Of a stretch of 30,356 bases of DNA, positions 8,849 through 16,374 are shown piece after piece (within the stretch, counting starts at the first letter, position 1; each line of letters opens with the position of its first letter). The DNA comes from an uncultured Bacteroidales bacterium. Its GTDB lineage: Bacteria; Bacteroidota; Bacteroidia; Bacteroidales; Muribaculaceae. Location of the stretch: positions 1 to 30,356 of the forward strand of contig USIY01000003.1 in NCBI GenBank assembly GCA_900554845.1. The letters are read 5' to 3'. The notes below the pieces were generated by a model. That model saw only the letters and a list, made by a program, of their open reading frames with translations. It was not told where the DNA came from and ran no database searches. Both the position numbers and the translations under genes were made by a program.

Positions 8849-8890
8849 TATCTGTAGGCACTCTTCTTATATAAGAAGTGCCTGCAGATA
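8849..8890. terminator. Long imperfect stem-loop after gyrA
   Basis: Arms TATCTGTAGGCAC (8849-8861) and GTGCCTGCAGATA (8878-8890) pair with one G-T wobble, and the inner parts (TTCTTAT / ATAAGAA) extend the stem with one bulge. It starts 8 nt after the gyrA stop. The following bases TTGTTATATATTTA are U-rich but not a clean U tract, so termination may be partial. Confidence 0.5.
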
Positions 8891-8958
8891 TTGTTATATA
8901 TTTAGGAGTATCGAAAGACATTCCCATTATAAATGATCAATCACCAAATTTCAATAAC

Positions 8959-10074
8959 ATGAAAAAAATTCTTACAATGGCTTTATGCCTAAGCGTAGCC
9001 GGGATGACTTTCGCCCAGACAGCGGATTTGAAAGCCCGTTACAATGAAGGCAAAAAGGAGTATGAGGCATACGATGACGCCCGTACCAAGCAGATGATCA
9101 ACCCCAACGACCAAAGTGTGGATCCTGTAGATATGGCCCAGCACCTTGTCAACGGCTACAACATATTCATGGAGGTACTTCCTAAGGATTCACTTCCGAA
9201 TGAAAAAGGAAAGATCAAGCCTAAGTATTCAAAGGATATCATCAGCAAGATCAACGGTCACTTCAATGATTACTTCAACGGTGCCATCGCCTTCTACAAC
9301 GCCAAGAAATACTATCCGGAGGCATATAACTTGTTCATGCTGTATGGAGAGCTTCCCTCGTCGCCGAACGCCACTAAGTTTATGATCGAGACCCCCGACT
9401 CAACGGTCAACGCATCTTTCTTCAACGCAGGTATCGCCGCATACGCCAGCAATGAGCTCGATGCCGCCGCTAAGGCATTTAAGAAAGCTCGTCTCAACAA
9501 CAGCGACAATCCCCAGAACTACATTTATGAGCTGGCATGCTGGCAGTATATGGCCCAGAATGATTCGACTCTGGAAAATGAGGCTCAGAAGCAGATAGAA
9601 GAAATAGCACGGGCCGGATACGATAAGTTCGGAACATCCCAGATGCTGTTCATTAACAATATCGTCAACAGCTATATCCAGGCCCAGCGAACCGCCGAGG
9701 CGCTTGCATTCGTAAACGACTTGATCGCCAAAAATCCCGAGAATTCCGCATTGTACGGCCTTCGCGCTTTCGTATATGACCGCGCCGGCAAAGATGATGA
9801 ATCAGTGGCTGACTACCGTAAAGCGGCAAGTTTCGCCGACGCCGAATTCGACACTTTGCGTCTTGCGAGCCGAAAGATATTCCAGGAAGGCACAAAGAAG
9901 TGGAATTCTATCGAAGGTCCTGCTCCTGAAGCCCGCGCTGACGTGAAGACAAATTACTTCGAGGCCGCCAAGACGATTGCAGAACGTGCCAAGCAGTTGA
10001 ATCCTGACGACAGCGATGTCAACTACATTCTTGAGAACATCAACTATGCTCTTGACACCTATTTCAACAAATAA
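8959..10074 (+). CDS. Secreted TPR-repeat protein of unknown function
   Basis: The N terminus (MKKILTMAL then LSVAGMTFAQ) is a clear signal peptide with cleavage after a TFAQ-like site, so the mature protein is periplasmic or surface-associated. The start at 8959 is chosen because an in-frame ATG 27 codons upstream (8878) lies in the gyrA-downstream hairpin and would bury the signal peptide. The 371-residue product is helical with TPR-like units, for example AIAFYNAKKYYPEAYNLFML, AAYASNELDAAAKAFKKA and ENSALYGLRAFVYDRAGKDD, and a last one ending in TYFNK. No enzyme motif is visible. TPR arrays bind partner proteins; the partner is unknown. The position directly after gyrA resembles Bacteroides gene order as I recall it. 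A strong terminator follows at 10120. Confidence 0.8.
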   Translation: MKKILTMALCLSVAGMTFAQTADLKARYNEGKKEYEAYDDARTKQMINPNDQSVDPVDMAQHLVNGYNIFMEVLPKDSLPNEKGKIKPKYSKDIISKINGHFNDYFNGAIAFYNAKKYYPEAYNLFMLYGELPSSPNATKFMIETPDSTVNASFFNAGIAAYASNELDAAAKAFKKARLNNSDNPQNYIYELACWQYMAQNDSTLENEAQKQIEEIARAGYDKFGTSQMLFINNIVNSYIQAQRTAEALAFVNDLIAKNPENSALYGLRAFVYDRAGKDDESVADYRKAASFADAEFDTLRLASRKIFQEGTKKWNSIEGPAPEARADVKTNYFEAAKTIAERAKQLNPDDSDVNYILENINYALDTYFNK

Positions 10075-10119
10075 AGTCTAACAATTACTGACCGAGAGTC
10101 AGTTACAAAGTCATCACAG

Positions 10120-10150
10120 GACACCGGTCTCATACCGGTGTCTTTTTTTA
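10120..10150 (+). terminator. Rho-independent terminator after the TPR gene
   Basis: Perfect 9-bp stem GACACCGGT / ACCGGTGTC with a CTCAT loop followed by seven T (10143-10149). It ends the gyrA-side transcription unit. Confidence 0.9.
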
Positions 10151-10170
10151 TCTCCAAGAAATGCCCAGGT

Positions 10171-10202
10171 GTTGGTTATCTCCGCAATATTCACTAAATT
10201 TG
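10171..10202 (+). promoter_or_regulatory. dnaE promoter, Bacteroidetes type
   Basis: GTTG at 10171-10174 (one change from TTTG) and TAAATTTG at 10195-10202, 20 nt apart, between the upstream terminator and the dnaE ATG at 10241. Leader of about 32 nt. Confidence 0.65.
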
Positions 10203-10240
10203 TAGACAAAAGTGACTAAAATTAACACCTGCAAAACATC

Positions 10241-13200
10241 ATGTCATTCACGCATCTTCATGTGCATTCGCAATACAGTTTGCTTGACGGTAAGGCTTCT
10301 ATTCCCGAACTTGTGGATAAAGCCATTGCAACAGGCATGCGTGGCATAGCCCTGACAGACCATGGCAACATGTTCGGTATCAAGGAATTCTGGAATTATG
10401 TCGAAAAGAAAAATTCGGGTAAAGAAGAAAGTGAGAAATTTAAGCCAATACTCGGATGCGAAATGTATGTGGCGCGTGACAGAATGACGGATAAGAAAGA
10501 TAAGTCCGACAATGGCTATCACCTTATAGTGCTGGCCAAGAATCTGAAAGGGTACCACAATCTTGTGAAACTTGTAAGTCATGCATGGACAGAAGGATAT
10601 TATTATAAACCAAGGACAGACCGCGCTGATCTTGAGGCATATAAAGAGGGATTGATTGTCTGTTCCGCATGTCTTGGCGGCGAAGTCCCACAATTTATTC
10701 TTCACGACCAGATAGATCAAGCGGAAGAAAGGATATTATGGTACAAGTCAGTGTTTGGCGATGACTACTATCTGGAATTGCAAAGGCATCAGACATTCAA
10801 GGAAAATGCCAACCGTGAGGTTTATCCGGAGCAATGCAAAGTGAATGACGCATTGCTCGGATTTGCAAAAAAGCACGGAATCAAAGTGGTATGCACAAAC
10901 GACGTGCATTTCACAAATGAGGAGGATGCCGAAGCGCACGACCGTTTGATATGTGTCTCGTTACAGAAATCCTTCTATGAGCCGCGCCTACATTACACAA
11001 AACAGGAATGGCTGAAAACCCCTGAAGAGATGTCCGAAATTTTCAAGGATATCCCTGAGGCACTGTCAACTACCGAGGAAATTCTTGACAAGGTCGAATT
11101 CTACAGCATCAATCATGCCCCTATCATGCCCTTCTTTGACATTCCGAAGGAATTCGGAACCGAGGAAGAATACAGACAGCGAATAACAGAAAAGGAACTG
11201 TTCGATGAATTCACTCAGGATGAAAACGGCAATGTAGTCCTGTCGCCTGAAGCCGCGCAAAAAAAGATAGACGGACTTGGAGGCTATGATAAGATTTACC
11301 GGATAAAATTCGAGGCGGATTATCTCGCAAAGCTTACTTTGGAAGGAGCTAAAGAACGTTATGGAGATCCGATCCCCCCGGATGTATATGAGCGACTCAA
11401 ATTCGAATTGCATATCATGAAGACAATGGGTTTCCCCGGATACTTCTTGATTGTGCAGGACTTTATAAATACCGGTCGTAAAAAACTTGGAGTAAGCATT
11501 GGTCCCGGACGTGGATCGGCGGCTGGTTCTGCTGCGGCATATTGTTTAGGTATCACTCAGATAGATCCTATTAAATATGATTTGCTGTTTGAGCGATTCT
11601 TGAATCCGGATCGAATATCCCTTCCTGATATTGACGTTGACTTCGACGATGACGGCCGCTACGAGGTTCTGAAATATGTGACCGAACATTATGGCGCCGA
11701 GAAGGTGGCTCATATCATAACTTTTGGCACAATGGCCACAAAAATGGCCGTAAAAGACGTGGCTAAGGTCTTGGAAGTTCCGTTGCCCGAGGCCAATAGA
11801 TTAGTTCGCCTTATACCGGACAGGTTGCCTGAAGTAGATGGAAAGGCTCCCAAATTAAATTTGAAGAACTGCCTTAAGTACAATAAGGAATTTGCAGCTG
11901 AGCTGCAGAATCCAGATGAGAAAATCCGCGAAACCCTCAAATATGCCCAGCAGCTTGAAGGCAATATTCGTGGCACAGGTATTCACGCATGCGGAGTCAT
12001 TATCTGCCGCGATGACATCACTGATTGGGTTCCTGTGTCTATGGCGACTGATGCCGATGGATCTAAAGTCGTTTCGACTCAATATGAAGGATCTATCATT
12101 GAGGACACGGGATTGATAAAGATGGATTTCCTTGGGCTTAAGACTTTGTCAATCATCAAGGAAGCGCTTTACAATATCAAATTGCGTCACGGCATAGATT
12201 TTGATATCGACCACATACCTTTGGACGATAAAAAGACCTTTGAACTATACTGCAAAGGAGAGACAACTTCCACTTTCCAGTTTGAGTCCGCGGGAATGCA
12301 GAATTCGCTGAGAAGCCTTCAACCTTCCAAATTCGAGGACCTAATAGCCATGAACGCTTTGTACCGTCCGGGGCCTATGGATTACATCCCTACTTTCATA
12401 AAGCGAAAACATGGAGAAGAACCCATAGTGTATGATATCCCCTGCATGAAGCAATACCTTGAGGAGACTTACGGCGTGACTGTGTATCAAGAGCAGGTCA
12501 TGTTATTGTCGCGTCTGTTGGCCAACTTTACAAGAGGCGAATCGGACATGCTCCGTAAGGCAATGGGTAAAAAGCAGATTGACAAGATGCAGAAGCTCAA
12601 AAAGAAGTTCATGGAGCAGGGGCAGACAAACGGTCATGAAGAAAAAACGCTCAATAAAATCTGGGAGGATTGGGAGAAATTCGCCTCCTATGCATTCAAC
12701 AAGAGCCATGCCACCTGTTATACATGGGTTGCATATCAGACAGCCTATCTTAAGGCCCACTACCCTGCTGAATATATGGCGGGTGTATTGAGCCGCAACC
12801 TGACGGCCAGCGACAAAATGGGCAAGGTCATGGGAGAATGTCGCCGCATGGGACTTAAAGTTCTTGGCCCTGATATCAATGAGTCAATTGAAAAATTCGG
12901 TGTAAACAAGGCCGGGAACATCCGTTTCGGGCTTGCCGCAGTGAAAGGAGTTGGCGCCAACGCAGTTAAAACAATCATAGACGAACGAAATGCCAACGGA
13001 CCATACAAGGATATCTATGATTTTGTGGAGCGCGTCAATTTGTCGGCTTGTAACCGGGGGGCGATAGAGAACCTTGCGATGGCGGGTGCGTTCGACAGTT
13101 TCGGAAATCCTCGGGAAATGTATGTGCACCCTATGTTCGATTCGACTTTCGCGGATTGTCTTGTCAAATACGGTCAGAGAGTGCAAAATGACAAGAACTC

Positions 13201-13924
13201 GTTGCAATTAAGCCTTTTCGGCGATCTTGAACCAATTGAGACAAACCGTCCGCCCTATCCTGAACCAGAAAAATGGACTCAGATGGCATTGTTGAACAAG
13301 GAAAAAGAGCTTGTCACAATGTATCTGTCCGCCCATCCTTTGGATCCATATGCCATGGAACTCAAATATGGTTGCAACTATACATGCGATGAATTCAACA
13401 CCCGGGAAGAAAAGCCAGGTATAGTCACTATCGGTGGTCTGGTGACTAAGGTGTCGACTAAAGTTTCACGGAAAGGTTCTGAATTCACAATTGTGGAGAT
13501 TGAAGATTTTTCCGGGAAAGGCGAACTTCGTCTCTTCGGAAGGAATCATCAAAATTATAAGGATCGTTTTCACGAAAACGACGCGGTCTATGTTACCCTT
13601 TCATACCGACCGAGCCGATACAGCCCGGACCGTATGGATATGAATATCGAACAGATCGAATCTCTTGATGAAGTAAAAGGGAAAGTGGCGAATCAGGTCA
13701 CCATTTATCTACCGATGGACTATCATGACACGGATCTCTTTGAAAAATTATCCCGTCATCAGGGTGAAACCAGAAAAGGAGACCTGTATTTGGAATTAAT
13801 TGACATGGAGTCGAAGCAAACCATAAAGATACATTCAAGGAAACGCATAAGCGTCGACATGAATCTTATGGATATCCTGGAGAATTACGGTATAAATTAC
13901 AATGTTTCTACAGCACAATTATAA
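10241..13924 (+). CDS. dnaE: DNA polymerase III alpha subunit
   Basis: Replicative polymerase (1227 aa). An N-terminal PHP domain (about 1-270) has the metal-site motifs HLHVHS (HxH at 7 and 9), LTDHGN (D40, H41) and TNDVHF, so its proofreading-type metal site looks intact, unlike in E. coli. The catalytic palm has PDIDVDF with D463 and D465 and the third Asp D629 in IKMDFLGL, aligning with E. coli Asp401, 403 and 555. RGTGIHACGVI and the NALYRPGPM finger motif are present. A consensus clamp-binding motif QLSLF lies at 989-993, then an OB fold (VTIGGLVTKV...). The window shows one uninterrupted frame with no intein. trxA follows after 22 bp. Confidence 0.95.
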   Translation: MSFTHLHVHSQYSLLDGKASIPELVDKAIATGMRGIALTDHGNMFGIKEFWNYVEKKNSGKEESEKFKPILGCEMYVARDRMTDKKDKSDNGYHLIVLAKNLKGYHNLVKLVSHAWTEGYYYKPRTDRADLEAYKEGLIVCSACLGGEVPQFILHDQIDQAEERILWYKSVFGDDYYLELQRHQTFKENANREVYPEQCKVNDALLGFAKKHGIKVVCTNDVHFTNEEDAEAHDRLICVSLQKSFYEPRLHYTKQEWLKTPEEMSEIFKDIPEALSTTEEILDKVEFYSINHAPIMPFFDIPKEFGTEEEYRQRITEKELFDEFTQDENGNVVLSPEAAQKKIDGLGGYDKIYRIKFEADYLAKLTLEGAKERYGDPIPPDVYERLKFELHIMKTMGFPGYFLIVQDFINTGRKKLGVSIGPGRGSAAGSAAAYCLGITQIDPIKYDLLFERFLNPDRISLPDIDVDFDDDGRYEVLKYVTEHYGAEKVAHIITFGTMATKMAVKDVAKVLEVPLPEANRLVRLIPDRLPEVDGKAPKLNLKNCLKYNKEFAAELQNPDEKIRETLKYAQQLEGNIRGTGIHACGVIICRDDITDWVPVSMATDADGSKVVSTQYEGSIIEDTGLIKMDFLGLKTLSIIKEALYNIKLRHGIDFDIDHIPLDDKKTFELYCKGETTSTFQFESAGMQNSLRSLQPSKFEDLIAMNALYRPGPMDYIPTFIKRKHGEEPIVYDIPCMKQYLEETYGVTVYQEQVMLLSRLLANFTRGESDMLRKAMGKKQIDKMQKLKKKFMEQGQTNGHEEKTLNKIWEDWEKFASYAFNKSHATCYTWVAYQTAYLKAHYPAEYMAGVLSRNLTASDKMGKVMGECRRMGLKVLGPDINESIEKFGVNKAGNIRFGLAAVKGVGANAVKTIIDERNANGPYKDIYDFVERVNLSACNRGAIENLAMAGAFDSFGNPREMYVHPMFDSTFADCLVKYGQRVQNDKNSLQLSLFGDLEPIETNRPPYPEPEKWTQMALLNKEKELVTMYLSAHPLDPYAMELKYGCNYTCDEFNTREEKPGIVTIGGLVTKVSTKVSRKGSEFTIVEIEDFSGKGELRLFGRNHQNYKDRFHENDAVYVTLSYRPSRYSPDRMDMNIEQIESLDEVKGKVANQVTIYLPMDYHDTDLFEKLSRHQGETRKGDLYLELIDMESKQTIKIHSRKRISVDMNLMDILENYGINYNVSTAQL

Positions 13925-13946
13925 TAAATATTAATAACGCAGAGAA

Positions 13947-14264
13947 ATGGCAAAAAAATTCAATGATCAGACCGCAGCCGAGGCTATTAAGTCCGGCAAG
14001 GTCGTAGTAATCGATTTCTGGGCCACTTGGTGTGGACCCTGTATTAAACTTGGACCGGTAGTTGAAGAGCTGGCTGAGAAATACGGAGACAAGGCAGAAA
14101 TCGGCAAGCTGAACATAGACGAGGATTCCGAAATAACAATGGAATACCGTGTACGCAACATCCCTACTGTTTTGTTCTTCAAGGACGGAGAACTGAAAGA
14201 TCGCAGCGTCGGTCTGGTCAAATTGGCTGATCTTGAAGAAAAGCTGCTTCCGTTATTAGGATAA
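13947..14264 (+). CDS. trxA: Thioredoxin
   Basis: Cytoplasmic dithiol reductant for reductases and oxidised proteins. The 105-residue product has the canonical active site WCGPC (C29, C32) after IDFWAT, and the cis-Pro loop RNIPTV, with no signal peptide, so this is the cytosolic housekeeping type rather than a ResA/TlpA-like protein. It starts 22 bp after dnaE, with no promoter signature or terminator between, and is likely on the same transcript, an arrangement I recall from other Bacteroidales. Confidence 0.93.
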   Translation: MAKKFNDQTAAEAIKSGKVVVIDFWATWCGPCIKLGPVVEELAEKYGDKAEIGKLNIDEDSEITMEYRVRNIPTVLFFKDGELKDRSVGLVKLADLEEKLLPLLG

Positions 14265-14282
14265 TTTATTAACAAATATGTC

Positions 14283-14330
14283 CATATTCAAATTCAACCG
14301 GACATCGTTGTCCGGTTGAATTTGAATATG
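14283..14330. repeat. 22-bp perfect inverted repeat (hairpin) between trxA and lipA
   Basis: Left arm 14283-14304 and right arm 14309-14330 are perfect reverse complements around the 4-nt loop TCGT; the GC core is CAACCGGACA. It begins 18 nt after the trxA stop and ends 25 nt before the lipA ATG. Neither side has a U tract, so it is not a standard intrinsic terminator. It may slow or attenuate transcription into lipA, or protect the 3' end of the dnaE-trxA mRNA. Confidence 0.85.
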
Positions 14331-14355
14331 CACTTATCGTGAGCACATAATTATT

Positions 14356-15228
14356 ATGAATGACAAGCGAAAGAACGAGACCGTCAGTTTCCGTAGGAAA
14401 CCGGATTGGCTCAAGATAAAACTTCCGAGAGGATTCAAGGCGAGTCAAGTTGTTGGTCTGCTTAACGACCGTCATCTGCATACAATATGTTCCAGCGGCA
14501 TGTGCCCCAACAGAGCAGAGTGTTGGGGCAATGGGACGGCGACATTCATGATATGCGGCAATATATGTTCACGCGATTGCCGATTCTGCAATGTAACAGG
14601 CGGCAAACCGGAAAAATTAGATCCGGAAGAAATTAAAGATATCACACGTAGCGTCAAAGAACTCGGTTTGAAACATGTCGTGATCACCTCTGTGACCCGC
14701 GATGATCTTCCAGATGGAGGAGCGGCCCATTGGGCCGCCACCATACGTAGCATTCATGAAGAAGCACCCGGTGTTACAATGGAAGTGTTGATTCCAGACA
14801 TGCAGGGTAAAACAGAACTTCTGGATATGATAATCTCCGAGAAACCGGATGTGATATCTCATAATTTAGAGACTGTAAGACGCCTTACTCCAGAAGTGAG
14901 ACGCACCGCGACTTACGATCGATCCCTGGAGGTATTGCAATATCTTCGCAACAAAGGAGTCATGACCAAAAGCGGTATCATGCTCGGACTCGGAGAAACC
15001 CGGGAGGAGATTATCCAGACTATGGACGATCTTCGATCCGTGGATTGTCAGGTGATGACCATAGGACAATACCTGCAGCCAACAAAAAAACATTATCCGG
15101 TTCAAGATTATATACATCCCGATATTTTCGAGGAATATAGGAAGATAGGTGTAGAGAAAGGATTCCGTCATATTGAATCCGCCCCTATGGTCCGTTCTTC
15201 CTATCATGCGGAAAAACATGTACGCTGA
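14356..15228 (+). CDS. lipA: Lipoyl synthase (radical SAM)
   Basis: Inserts two sulfur atoms into octanoyl groups on the lipoyl domains of 2-oxoacid dehydrogenases and GcvH. Both iron-sulfur clusters are visible: the LipA-specific auxiliary motif CX4CX5C (C45, C50, C56 in CSSGMCPNRAEC) and the radical-SAM CX3CX2C (C71, C75, C78 in CSRDCRFC). The C-terminal RSSYHAE (280-286) supplies the serine ligand of the auxiliary cluster. Length is 290 aa, normal for the family. Its TGA overlaps the lipB ATG by one base (TGATG), so the two are translationally coupled. No clear promoter is seen just upstream; expression may come from dnaE through the hairpin at 14283-14330. Confidence 0.95.
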   Translation: MNDKRKNETVSFRRKPDWLKIKLPRGFKASQVVGLLNDRHLHTICSSGMCPNRAECWGNGTATFMICGNICSRDCRFCNVTGGKPEKLDPEEIKDITRSVKELGLKHVVITSVTRDDLPDGGAAHWAATIRSIHEEAPGVTMEVLIPDMQGKTELLDMIISEKPDVISHNLETVRRLTPEVRRTATYDRSLEVLQYLRNKGVMTKSGIMLGLGETREEIIQTMDDLRSVDCQVMTIGQYLQPTKKHYPVQDYIHPDIFEEYRKIGVEKGFRHIESAPMVRSSYHAEKHVR

Positions 15229-15866
15229 TGAGAATAGAAAACTGGGGATTCATACCTTATAGAGAGGCCTGGTCAAAACAAAAAAATATATTTGATCATC
15301 TCATCTCGGATAAAGACGCTTCTGAAATAATTGCCATATGCGAACATCCTGACGTGTATACGCTCGGGGTTCATGGAGATGTGTCAAATCTGCTGACGAC
15401 ACCGAAGTCAGAAGTGGAAGTAATTAGAATAGAACGGGGCGGAGACATCACCTATCACGGGCCGGGACAATTGGTGGTTTATCCTTTGGTTGATCTTAAA
15501 AGACACAAAATAGGGGTAAAGCAATATGTGGAATTGCTTGAACGTTCTGTCAGGGAAACATTGGAAGAATACGGCATAGTAAGTTCAAGCAATGACTCAC
15601 AGATAGGAGTATGGCTTGATTGGGGCAAAACGTCAGCGAGAAAGATTTGCGCCATAGGAGTCAAAATAAGCCACGGAGTCACGATGCATGGTCTTGCTCT
15701 GAATGTCAACACAGACTTGTCGGCCTTTTCCCTGATCAACCCTTGCGGAATAACCGACAAAGCCGTCACATCCATGGCAACGGAACTTGGCTACAGGCTT
15801 CAGTTCGATGAGGTGGCTGAAGTATTGACAAAACATATTTACTCCAATATCAATAAAAATTCCTGA
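15228..15866 (+). CDS. lipB: Octanoyl-ACP:protein N-octanoyltransferase
   Basis: Moves octanoate from acyl-carrier protein to lipoyl domains, giving the substrate of LipA. The family motif RGGDITYHGPGQLVVYPL is present; the catalytic pair is K139 (RKICAIG) and C173 (INPCGI), 34 residues apart exactly as K142 and C176 in E. coli LipB. Length is 212 aa, as usual. It overlaps lipA by one base, so both steps of endogenous lipoylation are encoded together. The next gene begins 18 bp downstream. Confidence 0.95.
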   Translation: MRIENWGFIPYREAWSKQKNIFDHLISDKDASEIIAICEHPDVYTLGVHGDVSNLLTTPKSEVEVIRIERGGDITYHGPGQLVVYPLVDLKRHKIGVKQYVELLERSVRETLEEYGIVSSSNDSQIGVWLDWGKTSARKICAIGVKISHGVTMHGLALNVNTDLSAFSLINPCGITDKAVTSMATELGYRLQFDEVAEVLTKHIYSNINKNS

Positions 15867-15884
15867 AACAAGCGTTATTATTGA

Positions 15885-16373
15885 ATGGACGAAATAAATA
15901 TGCCGGATTTAAGACTGCCTCCCATGCAGACAAAACTTCAGAGGGGCAAAGATGGTGTGGAACGCGTCTGGGATGAATTGCGTCAGAAATATGTCGCTCT
16001 CACTCCCGAAGAATGGGTACGCCAGCATTTTGTGAACTGGATGATCAGTGACAAAGGATATGCAAAATCCATGATGGCCAATGAAATCGGCATACATGTG
16101 AACGGCATGTCGCGTCGGTGCGACACAGTGGTTTTTGGTCGTGACAAAAGGCCTATTGTCATTGTGGAATACAAAGCTCCGAATGTCAAGATAACTCAGG
16201 ATGTATTCGATCAGATTGTCCGTTACAACTTGAGTCTGCATGCATCATATCTGATAGTCAGCAATGGTTTGAATCACTATTGCTGTAAAATCGATTACCA
16301 GAACAGTACATATCATTTCATTCCCAATATACCTGATTACAGGACATTGATTCTCCCCTTCAGCGAGCAATAA
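15885..16373 (+). CDS. Stand-alone HsdR N-terminal-domain protein (PD-(D/E)XK nuclease fold)
   Basis: A 162-residue protein matching the N-terminal nuclease domain of type I restriction R subunits without any helicase part. The PD-(D/E)XK core is intact: D80 (RRCDTVVF), then E95-Y-K97 in IVIVEYKAP; E67 in ANEIGIH may be the additional acidic residue, and FDQIVRYN follows as in HsdR_N families. There is no HsdM or HsdS gene in the window, so this is not a restriction system; such single-domain proteins are widespread in Bacteroidetes with unknown role. The gene lies 18 bp after lipB and 1 bp before pcrA, which suggests a link to the helicase. An alternative start at 15900 (MPDLRLPP) would remove five residues. 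Confidence 0.8.
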   Translation: MDEINMPDLRLPPMQTKLQRGKDGVERVWDELRQKYVALTPEEWVRQHFVNWMISDKGYAKSMMANEIGIHVNGMSRRCDTVVFGRDKRPIVIVEYKAPNVKITQDVFDQIVRYNLSLHASYLIVSNGLNHYCCKIDYQNSTYHFIPNIPDYRTLILPFSEQ

Positions 16374-16374
16374 T

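Noticed and set aside
15885..16373. Type I restriction-modification system
   Set aside because: Only the N-terminal domain of an R subunit is present; no methylase, specificity or helicase subunit of that system is in the window.
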